The position numbers were made by a program, and so were the translations under genes. The notes below the pieces were generated by a model. That model had not been told where the DNA came from, did no database searches, and saw only the letters and a program-made list of their open reading frames with translations. Shown here one piece after another: positions 13,901-26,530 of a DNA stretch of 64,000 nucleotides (position 1 is the first letter of the stretch; every line of letters starts with the position of its first letter). The stretch comes from Calliopsis andreniformis (Eukaryota; Arthropoda; Insecta; Hymenoptera; Andrenidae): positions 558,001 to 622,000 of the forward strand of contig NW_027480440.1 in the NCBI RefSeq assembly GCF_051401765.1, read 5' to 3'.

Positions 13901-16900
13901 TTGAGGACTAAGGATTGAGGATAGAGGATTGAGGATTGAGGATTGAGGATTGAGGATTGAGGATTGAGGATTGAGGATTGAGGATTGAGGATTGAGGATT
14001 TAAGATTGAGGATTGGGTATTGAGGATTGAACATTGAGGATTGAGGATTGAGGATTGAGGATTGAGGATTGAGGATTGAGGATTGAAGATTGAGGACTGA
14101 AGATTGAATATTGATGGTTGAAGATTGAGGATTGGGGATTGAGGGTTATGGATTGAGGACGAGGACTGAGGGTTGAGTATTGATGTCTGAGGTCTGAGGA
14201 TTGAGGATTGAGGATTGAGAATTGAGGATTGAGGATTGAGGATTGAAGATTGAGGATTGGGTATTGAGGATTGAATAATGGGCATTGAGCATTGACGATT
14301 GAGGATTGAGGATTGAAGATTGAGGATTGAGGATTGAGGTTTGAGAGTTGAAGATTGAGTATTGAGGATTGAAGATTCAGGATTGAGGACTGAGGATTGA
14401 GGATTGAGGATTGACGACTGAAGATTGAGGATTGGGTATTGAGGATTGAAGAATGAGGACTGAGGATTGAGGATTGAGGATTGAGGATTGAAGATTGAGT
14501 ATTGAGGATTGAAGATTGAGGATTGAGGATTGAGTATTGAGGATTGAGGATTGAGGATTGAGGATTGAGGATTGAGGACTGAGGATTGAAGATTGAGGAT
14601 TGAGGATTGAGGATTAAAGGTTGAGCATTGAGGATTGAAGATTGAGGATTGATGATTGAGGATTGAGGATTGAGGATTGAGGATTGAGGACTGAATATTG
14701 AAGATTGAGGATTGATGATTGAGGATTGAGTATTGAGGATTGAGGATTGAGTATTGGGGATTGCGGATTGAACATTGAGGATTGAGGATTGAGGATTGAG
14801 GATTGAGGATTGTGGATTGAGGATTGAGGAATGAGTATTGAAGATTGAGGATTGGGGATTGAGGATTGAGGATTGAGGATTGAGGATTGAGGATTGAGGA
14901 TTGAGAATTGAGGATTGAAGATTGAGTATTGAGGATTGAAGATTTGCGGATTGAGGATTGAGGATTGAGGATTGAGGATTGAGGATTGAGGATTGAGGAT
15001 TGAGGATTGAAGATTGAGGATTGAGGATTGAGGATTAAAGGTTGAGCATTGAGGATTGAAGATTGAGGATTGATGATTGAGGATTGAGGATTGAGGATTG
15101 AGGATTGAGGATTGAGTATTGAAGATTGAGGATTGATGATTGAGGATGGAGGATTGAGGATTGAGGATTGAGTATTGGGGATTGAGGATTGAAGATTGAG
15201 GATTTGTTGTTGAGCATTGAAGAATGAGGATTGAGGATTGAGGATTGAGGATTGAGGATTGAGGATTGAAGATTGAGTATTGAGGATTGAAGATTGAGGA
15301 TTGAGAATTGGGGATTGATGATTGAAGATTGAGTATTGAGGATTGAGGATTGACAACTGATTGTTGAGGACTGATGGCTGAATATTGAGGATTCAGGATT
15401 GAGGATTCAGAATTGAGGTTTGAGGACTGAGGATTGAGGATTGAGGATTGAGGATTGAAGATTGAATGTTGATGATCGAAGATTGAGGATTGAGGATTGA
15501 GGGTTGTGTATTGAGGACGAGGACTGAAGGGTTGTGTATTGATGTTTGAGGTCTGAGGATTGAGGATTGAGGATTGAGAATAGAGGATTGAGGATTGAGG
15601 AATGAAGATTGAGGATTTGGTGTTGAGGATTGAAGAATGAGGATTGAGGATTGAGGATTGAGGATTGATGTTTGAGGTCTGAGGGTTGAGGATAGAGGAT
15701 TGAGAATTGAGGATTGAGGATTGAGGATTGAGGATCGAGGATTGAGGATTCAGGATTGAGGATTCAGAATTGAGGATTCATAATTGTGGTTCGAGGACAG
15801 AGGATTGACTCTTGAGGATTGAGGATTGAGGATTGAGTATTGAGGATTGAGGATTGAGGATTTAAGATTGAGGATTGGGTATTGAGGATTGAACATTGAG
15901 GATTGAGGATTGAGGATTGAGGATTGAGGATTGAAGATTGAATATTGATGATTGAAGGTTGAGGATTGAGGATTGAGGGTTGTGGATTCAGGACGAGGAC
16001 TGAGGGTTGAGTATTGATGTTTGAGGTCTGAGGATTGAGGATAGATGATTGAGAATTGAGGATTGAGGATTGAGGATTGAAGATTGAGGATTGGGTATTG
16101 AGGATTGAAGAATGAGGACTGAGGATTGAGGATTGAGGATTGAGGATTGAAGATTGAGTATTGAGGATTGAGGATTAAAGGTTGAGCATTGAGGATTGAA
16201 GATTGAGGATTGAGGATTGAGGATTGAGGATTGAGGATTGAGGATTGAGGATTGAAGATTGAGTATTGAGGATTGAAGATTGAGGATTGAGGATTGGGTA
16301 TTGAGGATTGAGGATTGAGGATTGAGGATTGAGGATTGACAACTGATTGTTGAGGACTGAGGGCTGAAATTGAGGATTCAGGATTGAGGATTCAGAATTG
16401 AGGTTTGAGGACTGACGATTGAGGATTGAGGATTGAAGATTGAATATTGATGATCGAAGATTGAGGATTGAGGATTGAGGGTTGTGTATTGAGGACGAGG
16501 ACTGAGGGTTGAGTATTGATGTTTGAGGTCTGAGGATTGAGGATTGAGGATTGAGCATAGAGGATTGAGGATTGAGGAATGAAGATTGAGGATTTGGTGT
16601 TGAGGATTGAAGAATGAGGATTGAGGATTGAGTATTGGGGATTGAGGATTGAAGATTGAGGATTTGTTGTTGAGGATTGAAGAATGAGGATTGAGGATTG
16701 AGGATTGAGGATTGAGGATTGAAGATTGAGTATTGAGGATTGAAGATTGAGGATTGAGGATTGGGGATTGAGGATTGAGGATTGAGGATTGAGGATTGAA
16801 GATTGAGTATTGATGATTGAAGATTGAGGATTGAGGATTGATCACTAAGTATTGAGGATTGAAGATTGAGGATTCAGGATTGAGGATTGAGGATTGAGGA

Positions 16901-17244
16901 ATGAGGATTGAGGATTGAGGGTTGTGGATTGGGGACCAGGACTCAGGGTTGAATATTGATGTTTGAGGTCTGAGGATTGAGGATTGAGGATTGAGAATAG
17001 ATGATTGAGGATTGAGGATTGAAGATTGAGGATTGGGTATTGAGGATTGAAGAATTAGGATTGAGGATTGTGGATTGAGGCCTGAGGATTGAGAATTGAG
17101 AACTGAGGGTGAGGACTGAGGGCTGAGGGTTGAGGTTTGAGGAATGAGGACTAACGATTGAGGATTGAGGATTGAAGATTGAGTATTGAGGATTGAAGAT
17201 TGTGGATTGAGGATTGAGGATTGAGGTTTGAGGATTGAAGATTG

Positions 17245-17881
17245 AGGATTGGGGACTGAGTGTTGAGGGCTGAGTGATGAGAATTGATGTTTGTGGATAG
17301 AGATTTGAAGATTGCAGATTGAGTATTGCGTATGGAAAACTCTGAACTGAGGATATTCTATTGACGATTGAGGATTGACAACTGATTGTTGAGGACTGAG
17401 GGCTGAAGATTGAGGATTCAGTATTGAGGATTCAGGATTGTGGTTTGAGGACAGAGGATTGAGGATTGAGGATTGAGGATTGAGGATTGAGGATTGAGGA
17501 TTGAGGATTGAAGATTGAGGATTGGGTATTGCGGATTGAATATTGAGGGTTGAGGATTGAGGATTGAGGATTCAGGAATGAGGATTCAGGATTGAGGATT
17601 CAGGATTGTGGTTCGAGGACAGAGGATTGAGGCTTGAGGATTGAGGATTGAGGATTGAGGATTGAGGATTGAGGATTAAGGATTTAAGATTGAGGTTTGG
17701 GTATTGAGGATTGAACATTGAGGATTGAGGATTGAGGATTGAGTATTGAGTATTGGGGATTGCGGATTGAACATTGAGGATTGAGGATTGAGGATTGAGG
17801 ATTGAGAATTGAGGATTGAGGATTGAGGACTGAAGATTGAGGATTGGGTATTGAGGATTGAAGAATGAGGATTGAGGATTG
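17245..17881 (+). repeat. 637 bp tandem duplication, copy 1
   Basis: The interval opens with GGGGACTGAGTGTTGAG, carries a type A diverged island (17,352) and continues through a GTGGTTCGAGG variant. It repeats immediately in the next 637 bases. The TATGGAAAAC landmark is at 17,331 here and at 17,968 in the next copy. The period of 637 equals 91 heptamers, so the register is preserved. Confidence 0.85.
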
Positions 17882-18520
17882 AGGATTGGGGACTGAGTGT
17901 TGAGGGCTGAGTGATGAGAATTGATGTTTGTGGATAGAGATTTGAAGATTGCAGATTGAGTATTGCGTATGGAAAACTCTGAACTGAGGATATTCTATTG
18001 AGGATTGAGGATTGACAACTGATTGTTGAGGACTGAGGGCTGAAGATTGAGGATTCAGTATTGAGGATTCAGGATTGTGGTTTGAGGACAGAGGATTGAG
18101 GATTGAGGATTGAGGATTGAGGATTGAGGATTGAGGATTGATGATTGAGGATTGGGTATTGCGGATTGAATATTGAGGGTTGAGGATTGAGGATTGAGGA
18201 TTCAGGATTGAGGATTCAGGATTGAGGATTCAGGATTGTGGTTCGAGGACAGAGGATTGAGGCTTGAGGATTGAGGATTGAGGATTGAGGATTGAGGATT
18301 GAGGATTGAGGCTTTAAGATTGAGGTTTGGGTATTGAGGATTGAACATTGAGGATTGAGGATTGAGGATTGAGGATTGAGTATGGGGGATTGCGGATTGA
18401 ACATTGAGGATTGAGGATTGAGGATTGAGGACTGAAGATTGAATATTGATGATTGAAGATTGATGATTGAGGGTTGAGAGTTGTGGATTGAGGACGAGGA
18501 CTGAGGGTTGAGTATTGATG
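17882..18520 (+). repeat. 637 bp tandem duplication, copy 2
   Basis: This follows copy 1 directly with the same order of variants, including a type A island at 17,989. Small differences are visible, for example GGATTAAGGATTTAAG in copy 1 is shortened to a GGCTTTAAG variant here. The match fades around 18,430-18,520. Confidence 0.82.
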
Positions 18521-19949
18521 TCTGAGGCCTGAGGATTGAGGGTTGAGGATTGAGAATTGAGGATTGAGGATTGAGGACTGAAGATTGAGGATTGGGTATT
18601 GAGGATTGAAGAATGAGGATTGAGGATTGAGGATTGATGATTGAGGATTGAGTATTGAGGATTGAGGATTGAGTATTGGGGATTGCGGATTGATCATTGA
18701 GGATTGAGGTTTGAGGATTGAGGATTGAGGATTGAGGATTGAGGATTGAGGATTGAGGATTGACAAGTGATTGTTGAGGACTGAGGGCTGAAGATTGAGG
18801 ATTCAGGATTGGGGACTCAGAATTGAGGTTTGAGGACTGAGGATTGAGGATTGAGGATTGAAGATTGAATATTGATGATCGAAGATTGAGGATTGAGGAT
18901 TGAGGGTTGTGTATTGAGGACGAGAACTGAGGGTTGAGTATTGATGTTTGAGGTCTGAGGATTGAGGATTGAGGATTGAGAATAGAGGATTGAGGATTGA
19001 GGAATGAAGATTGAGGATTTGGTGTTGTGGATTGAAGAATGAGGATTGAGGATTGAGGATTGAGGATTGAGGATTGAAGATTGAGTATTGAGGATTGAAG
19101 ATTGAGGACTGAGGATTGAGGATTGAGGATTGATGATTGAGGATTGAGGATTGAAGATTGAGGATTGGGTATTGAGGATTGAAGAATGAGGATTGAGGAT
19201 TGAGGATTGAGGATTGAGGATTGAAGATTGAATAATGATGGTTGAAGGTTGAGGATTGAGGATTGAGGGTTGTGGATTCAGGACGAGGACTGAGGGCTGA
19301 GTATTGATGTTTGAGGTCTGAGGATTGAGGATAGAGGATTGAGAATTGTGGATTGAGGATTGAGGATTGAAGATTGAATATTGATGATTGAAGATTGATG
19401 ATTGAGGATTGAGAGTTGTGGATTGAGGACGAGGACTGAGGGTTGAGTATTGATGTCTGAGGTCTGAGGATTGAGGATAGAGGATTGAGAATTGAGGATT
19501 GAGGATTGAGGATTGAAGATTGAGGATTGGGTATTGAGGATTGAAGAATGAGGACTGAGGATTGAGGATTGAGGATCGAGGATTGAAGATTGAAGATTGG
19601 GTATTGAGGATTGAACATTGAGGATTGAGGATTGAGGATTGAGGATTGAGGATTGAGGATTGAAGATTGAATATTGATGATTGAAGGTTCAGGATTGAGG
19701 ATTGAGGGTTTTGGATTCAGGACGAGGACTGAGGGTTGAGCATTGATGTTTGAGGTCTGAGGATTGAGGATAGAGGATTGAGAATTGAGGATTGAGGATT
19801 GAGGATTGAAGATTGAGGATTGGGTATTGAGGATTGAAGAATGAGGACTGAGGATTGAGGATTGAGGATTGAGGATTGAAGATTGAGTATTGAGGATTGA
19901 AGATTGAGGATTGAGGATTGAGGATTCAGGATTGAGGATTGAGGATTGA

Positions 19950-21325
19950 GGATTGAGGATTGAGGATTGAAGATTGAATATTGAAGATCGAAGATTGAGG
20001 ATTGAGTATTGAGGGTTGTGTATTGAGGACGAGGACTGAGGGTTGAGTATTGATGTTTGAGGTCTGAGGATTGAGGATTCAGGATTGAGAATAGAGGATT
20101 GATGATTGAGGAATGAAGATTGAGGATTTGGTGTTGAGGATTGAAGAATGAGGATTGAGGATTGAGGATTGAGGATTGAGGATTGAAGATTGAGTATTGA
20201 GGATTGAAGATTGAGGATTGAGGATTGAGGATTGAGGATTGAGGATTGAGGATTGAGGATTGAAGATTGAGTATTGATGATTGAAGATTGAGGATTGAGG
20301 ATTGATGACTAAGTATTGAGGATTGAAGATTGAGGATTCAGGATTGAGGATTGAGGATTGAGGAATGAGGATTGTGGATTGAGGGTTGTGGATTGGGGAC
20401 CAGGACTCAGGGTTGAATATTGATGTTTGAGGTCTGAGGATTGAGGATTGAGGATCGAGAATAGATGATTGAGGATTGAGGATTGAAGATTGAGGATTTG
20501 GTATTGAGGATTGAAGAATCAGGATTGAGGATTGAGGATTGAGGCCTGAGGATTGAGAATTGAGAACTGAGGGTGAGGACTGAGGGCTGAGGGTTGAGGT
20601 TTGAGGAATGAGGACTAACGATTGAGGATTGAGGATTGAAGATTGTGGATTGAGGATTGAGGATTGAGGATTGAGGATTGAGGATTGAGGATTGAGGATT
20701 TAAGATTGAGGATTGGGTATTGAGGATTGAACATTGAGGATTGAGCATTGAGGATTGAGGATTGAGTATTGGGGATTGCGGATTGAACATTGAGGATTGA
20801 GGACTGAAGATTGAATATTGATGATTGAAGATTGATGATTGAGGATTGAGAGTTGTGGATTGAGGACGAGGACTGAGGGTTGAGTATTGATGTCTGAGGT
20901 CTGAGGATTGAGGAATGAGGATTGAGAATTGAGGATTGAGGATTGAGGACTGAAGATTGAGGATTGGGTATTGAGGATTGAAGAATGAGGATTGAGGATT
21001 GAGGATTGATGATTGAGGATTGAGTATTGAGGATTGAGGATTGAGTATTGGGGATTGCGGATTGATCATTGAGGATTGAGGATTGAGGATTGAGGATTGA
21101 GGATTGTGGATTGAGGATTGAGGGTTGAGTATTGAAGATTGAGGATTGGGGATTGAGGATTGAGGATTGAGGATTGAGGATTGAGGATTGACGATTGAAG
21201 ATTGAGGATTGGGGACTGAGAGTTGATGGTTGAGTGATGAGAATTGATGTTTGTGGAAAGAGATATGAAGATTGCAGATTGAGTATTGCGTATGGAAAAC
21301 TCTGAACTGAGGATACTCTAGTGAG
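19950..21325 (+). repeat. Duplicated cassette, spacing about 2.32-2.36 kb, copy 1
   Basis: Landmarks recur downstream: GATCGAAG at 19,986 and 22,306 (offset 2320), GATTTGGTG at 20,125 and 22,445 (2320), TATGGAAAAC at 21,291 and 23,646 (2355). The 35-base offset step equals five heptamers gained in copy 2. The island at 21,312 carries a GGATACTCTAGTGAG variant shared only with 23,667. Sequences after the island differ between copies, so the right edge is near 21,325. Confidence 0.82.
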
Positions 21326-22269
21326 GATTGAGGATTGACAACTGATTGTTGAGGACTGAGGGCTGAAGATTAAGGATTCAGGATTGAGGATTCAGGACTG
21401 TGGTTTGAGGACTGTGGATTGAGTATTGAGGATTGGGGATTGAGGATTGAGGATCGAGGATTGAGAATTGAGGATTGAGGATTGAGGATTGAAGATTGAG
21501 GATTGGGTATTGAGGATTGAAGAATTAGGACTGAGGATTGAGGATTGAGGATTGAGGATTGAAGATTGAGTATTGAGTATTGAGGATTGAAGATTGAGGA
21601 TTGAGGATTGAGGATTGAGGATTGAGGATTGAGGATTGAGGATTGAGGATTGAGGTTTGAGGATTGAAGATTGAGTATTGAGGATTGAAGATTGAGGATT
21701 GAGGATTGAGGATTGAGGAATGAAGATTGAGTATTGAGGATTGAAGATTGAGGATTGAGGATTGAGGATTGAGGATTGAGGATTGAGGATTGAGGATTGA
21801 GGATTGAAGATTGAGTATTGAGGATTGAAGATTGAGGATTGAGGATTGAGGATTGAGGATTGAGGATTGAGGATTGAGGATTGAGGATTGAGGATTGAGG
21901 ATTGAGGATTGAGGATTGAAGATTGAGTATTGAGGATTGAAGATTGAGGATTGAGGATTGAGGATTGAGGATTGAGGATTGAGTATTGGGGATTGAGGAT
22001 TGAGGATTGAGGATTGAAGATTGAGGATTGAGGATTGAGGATTAAAGGTTGAGCATTGAGGATTGAAGGTTGAGGATTGATGATTGAGGATTGAGGATTG
22101 AGGATTGAGGATTGAGGATTGAGTATTGAAGATTGAGGATTGATGATTGAGGATGGAGGATTGAGGATTGAGGATTGAGTATTGGGGATTGACAACTGAT
22201 TGTTGAGGACTGAGGGCTGAAGATTGAGGATTCAGGATTGAGGATTTAGAATTGAGGTTTGAGGACTGA

Positions 22270-23680
22270 GGATTGAGGATTGAGGATTGAAGATTGAATA
22301 TTGATGATCGAAGATTGAGGATTGAGTATTGAGCGTTGTGTATTGAGGACGACGACTGAGGGTTGAGTATTGATGTTTGAGGTCTGAGGATTGAGGATTG
22401 AGGATTGAGAATAGAGGATTGAGGATTGAGGAATGAAGATTGAGGATTTGGTGTTGAGGATTGAAGAATGAGGATTGAGGATTGAGGATTGAGGATTGAG
22501 GATTGAAGATTGAGTATTGAGGATTGAAGATTGAGGATTGAGGATTGAGGATTGAGGATTGAGGATTGAGGATTGAGGATTGAAGATTGAGTATTGATGA
22601 TTGAAGATTGAGGATTGAGGATTGATGACTAAGTATTGAGGATTGAAGATTGAGGATTCAGGATTGAGGATTGAGGATTGAGGAATGAGGATTGAGGATT
22701 GAGGGTTGTGGATTGGGAACCAGGACTCAGGGTTGAATATTGATGTTTGAGGTCTGAGTATTGAGGATTGAGGATTGAGAATAGATGATTGAGGATTGAG
22801 GATTGAAGATTGAGGATTGGGTGTTGAGGATTGAAGAATCAGGATTGAGGATTGAGGATTGAGGCCTGAGGATTGAGAATTGAGAACTGAGGGTGAGGAC
22901 TGAGGGCTGAGGGTTGAGGTTTGAGGAATGAGGACTAACGATTGAGGATTGAGGATTGAAGATTGAGTATTGAGGATTGAAGATTGTGGATTGAGGATTG
23001 AGGATTGAGGATTGAGGATTGAGGATTGAGGATTGAGGATTTAAGATTGAGGATTGGGTATTGAGGATTGAACATTGAGGATTGAGCATTGAGGATTGAG
23101 GATTGAGTATTGGGGATTGCGGATTGAACATTGAGGATTGAGGATTGAGGATTGAGGACTGAAGATTGAATATTGATGATTGAAGATTGATGATTGAGGA
23201 TTGAGAGTTGTGGATTGAGGACGAGGACTGAGGGTTGAGTATTGATGTCTGAGGTCTGAGGATTGAGGAATGAGGATTGAGAATTGAGGATTGAGGATTG
23301 AGGACTGAAGATTGAGGATTGGGTATTGAGGATTGAAGAATGAGGATTGAGGATTGAGGATTGATGATTGAGGATTGAGTATTGAGGATTGAGGATTGAG
23401 TATTGGGGATTGCGGATTGATCATTGAGGATTGAGGATTGAGGATTGAGGATTGAGGATTGTGGATTGTGGATTGAGGATTGAGTATTGAAGATTGAGGA
23501 TTGGGGATTGAGGATTGAGGATTGAGGATTGAGGATTGAGGATTGACGATTGAAGATTGAGGATTGGGGACTGAGAGTTGATGGTTGAGTGATGAGATTT
23601 GATGTTTGTGGAAAGAGATATGAAGATTGCAGGTTGAGTATTGCGTATGGAAAACTCTGAACTGAGGATACTCTAGTGAG
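22270..23680 (+). repeat. Duplicated cassette, spacing about 2.32-2.36 kb, copy 2
   Basis: This matches 19,950-21,325 in variant order, with five additional heptamers near the middle. At about 23,680 it joins a GGATCGAGG string that resembles about 19,560-19,610, and a following GGGTTTTGGATTC string near 24,187 resembles about 19,708. The joint therefore looks like a recombination junction within the array. Confidence 0.8.
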
Positions 23681-23749
23681 GATTGGGGATTGAGGATTGA
23701 GGATCGAGGATTGAAGATTGAAGATTGGGTATTGAGGATTGAACATTGA

Positions 23750-25440
23750 GGATTGAGGATTGAGGATTGAGGATTGAGGATTGAGGATTGAAGATTGAGT
23801 ATTGAGTATTGAGAATTGAAGATTGAGAATTGAGGATTGAGGATTGAGGATTGAGGATTGAGGATTGAGGATTGAGGATTGAGGATTGAGGATTGAAGAT
23901 TGAGTATTGAGGATTGAAGATTGAGGATTGAGGATTGAGGATTGAGGATTGAGGATTGAGGATTGAGGATTGAGGATTGAGGACTGAGGATTGAGGATTG
24001 AGGATTGAGGATTGAAGATTGAGTATTGAGGATTGAAGATTGAGGATTGGGGATTGAGGATTGAGGATTGAGGATTCAGGATTGAGGATTGAGGATTGAG
24101 GATTGAGGAATGAAGATTGAGGATTGAGGATTGAGGATTAAAGGTTGAGCATTGATGATTGAAGGTTCATTATTGAGGATTGAGGGTTTTGGATTCAGGA
24201 CGAGGACTGAGGGTTGAGCATTGATGTTTGAGGTCTGAGGATTGAGGATAGAGGATTGAGAATTGAGGATTGAGGATTGAGGATTGAAGATTGAGGATTG
24301 GGTATTGAGGATTGAAGAATGAGGACTGATGATTGAGGATTGAGGATTGAGGATTGAGGATTGAGGATTCAGGATTGAAGATTGAATATTGATGATTGAA
24401 GGTTGAGGATTGAGGATTGAGGGTTGTGGATTCAGGACGAGGACTGAGGGTTGAGTATTGATGTTTGAGGTCTGAGGATTGAGGATAGAGGATTGAGAAT
24501 TGAGGATTGAGGATTGAGGATTGAAGATTGAGGATTGGGTATTGAGGATTGAAGAATTAGGACTGAGGATTTAGGATTGAGGATTGAGGATTGAAGATTG
24601 AGTATTGAGTATTGAGGATTGAAGATTGAGGATTGAGGATTGAGGATTGAGGATTGAGGATTGAGGATTGAGGATAGAGGATTGAGGATTGAGGATTGAA
24701 GATTGAGTATTGAGGATTGAAGATTGAGGATTGAGGATTGAGGATTGAGGATTGAGGATTGAGGATTGAGGATTGAGGATTGAGGATTGAGGATTGAGGA
24801 TTGAGGATTGAGGATTGAGGATTGAAGATTGAGTATTGAGGATTGAAGATTGAGGATTGAGGATTGAGGATTGAGGATTGAGGATTGAGAATTGAGGATT
24901 GAGGATTGAGGATTGAGGATTGAAGATTGAGGATTGAGGATTGAGGATTAAAGGTTGAGCATTGAGGATTGAAGGTTGAGGATTGATGATTGAGGATTGA
25001 GGATTGAGGATTGAGGATTGAGGATTGAGTATTGAAGATTGAGGATTGATGTTTGAGGATGGAGGATTGAGGATTGAGGATTGAGTATTGGGGATTGCGG
25101 ATTGAAGATTGAGGATTTGTTGTTGAGGATTGAAGAATGAGGATTGAGGATTGAGGATTGAGGATTGAGGATTGAGGATTGAGGATTGAAGATTGAGTAT
25201 TGAGGATTGAAGATTGAAGATTGAGGATTGAGGATTGAGGATTGAGGATTGAGAATAGAGGATTGAGGATGGAGGATTGAAGATTGAGGATTTGGTGTTG
25301 AGGATTGAAGAATGAGGATTGAGGATTGTGGATTGAGGATTGAGGATTGAGGATTGAAGATTGAGTATTGAGGATTTAAGATTGAGGATTGAGGATTGAG
25401 GATTGAGGATTGAGGATTGAGGATTGAGGATTGAGGATTG
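23750..25440 (+). repeat. Homogeneous GGATTGA-rich tract
   Basis: Pure GGATTGA runs dominate here, broken mainly by AGATTGA and GTATTGA. The longest perfect run I noticed, about 14 units, lies near 24,722-24,825. Few diverged heptamers occur and there is no island. Such a tract is expected where recent unequal exchange or slippage has homogenised the array. No gene is visible. Confidence 0.7.
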
Positions 25441-25864
25441 ACAGCTGATTGTTGAGGAATGAGGGCTGAAGATTGAGGATTCAGGATTGAGGATTCAGAA
25501 TTGATGTTTGAGGACTGAGGATTGAGGATTGAGGATTGAGGATTGAAGATTGAATATTGATGATTGAAGATTGAGGATTGAGGATTGAGGGTTGCGTATT
25601 GAGGACGAGGACTGAGGGTTGAGTATTGATGTTTGAGGTCTGAGGATTGAGGACTGAGGATTGAGAATAGAGGATTGAGGTTTGAGGATTGAAGATTGAG
25701 GATTTGGTGTTGAGGATTGAAGAATGAGGATTGAGGATTGAAGATTGAGGATTGAGGATTGAGGATTGAGGATTGAGGACTGAAGATTGAGGATTGGGGA
25801 TTGAGGATTGTCGATTGAGGATTGAGTATTGAGGATTGAGGATTGAGGATTGAGGATTGCAGAT

Positions 25865-26530
25865 TGAGTATTGAGGGTTGACGGTTGAGGATTGAGAATT
25901 GAGGTTTGAGGATTGACGATGAGGGCTGAGGGCTGAGGGTTGAGGATTGAGGATTGAGGACAGAGGACTGAGGATTGAGTGTTGAGGATTGAGGGTTGAG
26001 GATTGTGAATTGAGGATTGAGGATTGAGGATGAGGGCTGGGGTTTGAGGTTTGAGGTTTGAGTATTGAATCGTGAGAATTCAGGATATTCTATTGAGTAT
26101 TGAGGATTGAGGAATGAGGATTGCGGATTGAGGATCAGGGCTGAGGGTTGATGGTTGAGGTTTTAGGACTGAGGACTGAGGATTTAGGATTGAGAATTGA
26201 GGATTTAGGATTGAGGATTGAAGATTGAGGATTGGGTATTGAGGATTGAAGGTTGAGTATTGAGGATTGAAGATTGAGGATTGAGGATTGAGGATTGAAC
26301 ATTTAGGACTGAGTGTCGAGGGTTGAGTGATGAGAATTGATGTTTGTGGATAGAGATTTGAAGATTGCAGATTGAGTATTGTGTATCGAAAACTGCGAAT
26401 TGAGGTTATTCTATTGAGGATTGAGGATTGTCACCTGATTGTTGAGGACTGAGGGCTGAAGATTGAGGTTCCAGGATTGAGGATTCAGGATTGTGGTTTG
26501 AGGACTGAGGATTGAGGTTTGAGGATTGAG
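25865..26530 (+). repeat. Cassette F, copy 1
   Basis: This cassette recurs at about 48,715-49,365. GAGGGTTGACGG is at 25,873 and 48,716 (offset 22,843). The island cores at 26,084 and 48,920, and at 26,405 and 49,241, both give an offset of 22,836, one heptamer less. It holds one type D island (GAATTCAGGATATT) and one GGTTATT island. It lies at the start of domain 2. Confidence 0.78.
26040..26115 (+). repeat. Diverged island type D (representative; 6 copies)
   Basis: Three GGTTTGA units, GTATTGA, ATCGTGA and GAATTCA precede the core GGATATT CTATTGA. Core positions: 26084, 40325, 47527, 48920 (with CTCTTGA), 49848 and 57965. This is the shortest island type. Confidence 0.76.

Larger units (their letters stand above)
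10240..16625 (+). repeat. Large direct duplication of about 9.6 kb, copy 2
   Basis: This block repeats the variant order of about 650-7,520, including the diverged island at 13,808 (matching 4,252) and the AATAAT-containing unit at 14,274 (matching 4,711). Small offset steps of 7 to 28 bases show gain or loss of a few heptamers since duplication. A larger step of about 455 bases lies between 15.6 and 16.4 kb. Near 16,625 the match ends: this copy switches to a GTATTGGGGATTG string that is not at the equivalent place in copy 1. High similarity over 6 kb suggests recent amplification, or an assembly duplication, which needs read support to exclude. Confidence 0.83.
1..25850 (+). repeat. Satellite domain 1
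   Basis: This domain is marked by a recurrent variant string containing GATTTGGTGTTG, seen at about 44, 1056, 3192, 6051, 7482, 10647, 12776, 15614, 16591, 19016, 20125, 22445, 25289 and 25701 and not noticed afterwards. It also carries long pure GGATTGA runs and a recurrent string around GGACGA GGACTGA. Diverged islands are few: six, at 4252, 13808, 17352, 17989, 21312 and 23667. I saw no GAATTC in this domain. The right edge is placed near 25,850, where the variant palette changes. The edge is a change of variant composition within the same satellite, not a junction with other DNA. Confidence 0.8.

Noticed and set aside
22190..22240. Bacterial promoter at TTGACA in the CAACTGA units
   Set aside because: TTGACA matches a -35 box by chance within the diverged unit. 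No suitable -10 box follows at 16-18 bases, and the motif is simply part of the copied island.
26070..26100. CENP-B box or similar centromere motif in the GAATTCAGGATATT islands
   Set aside because: The string does not resemble the CENP-B box consensus. Any centromere role would be speculation from sequence alone.
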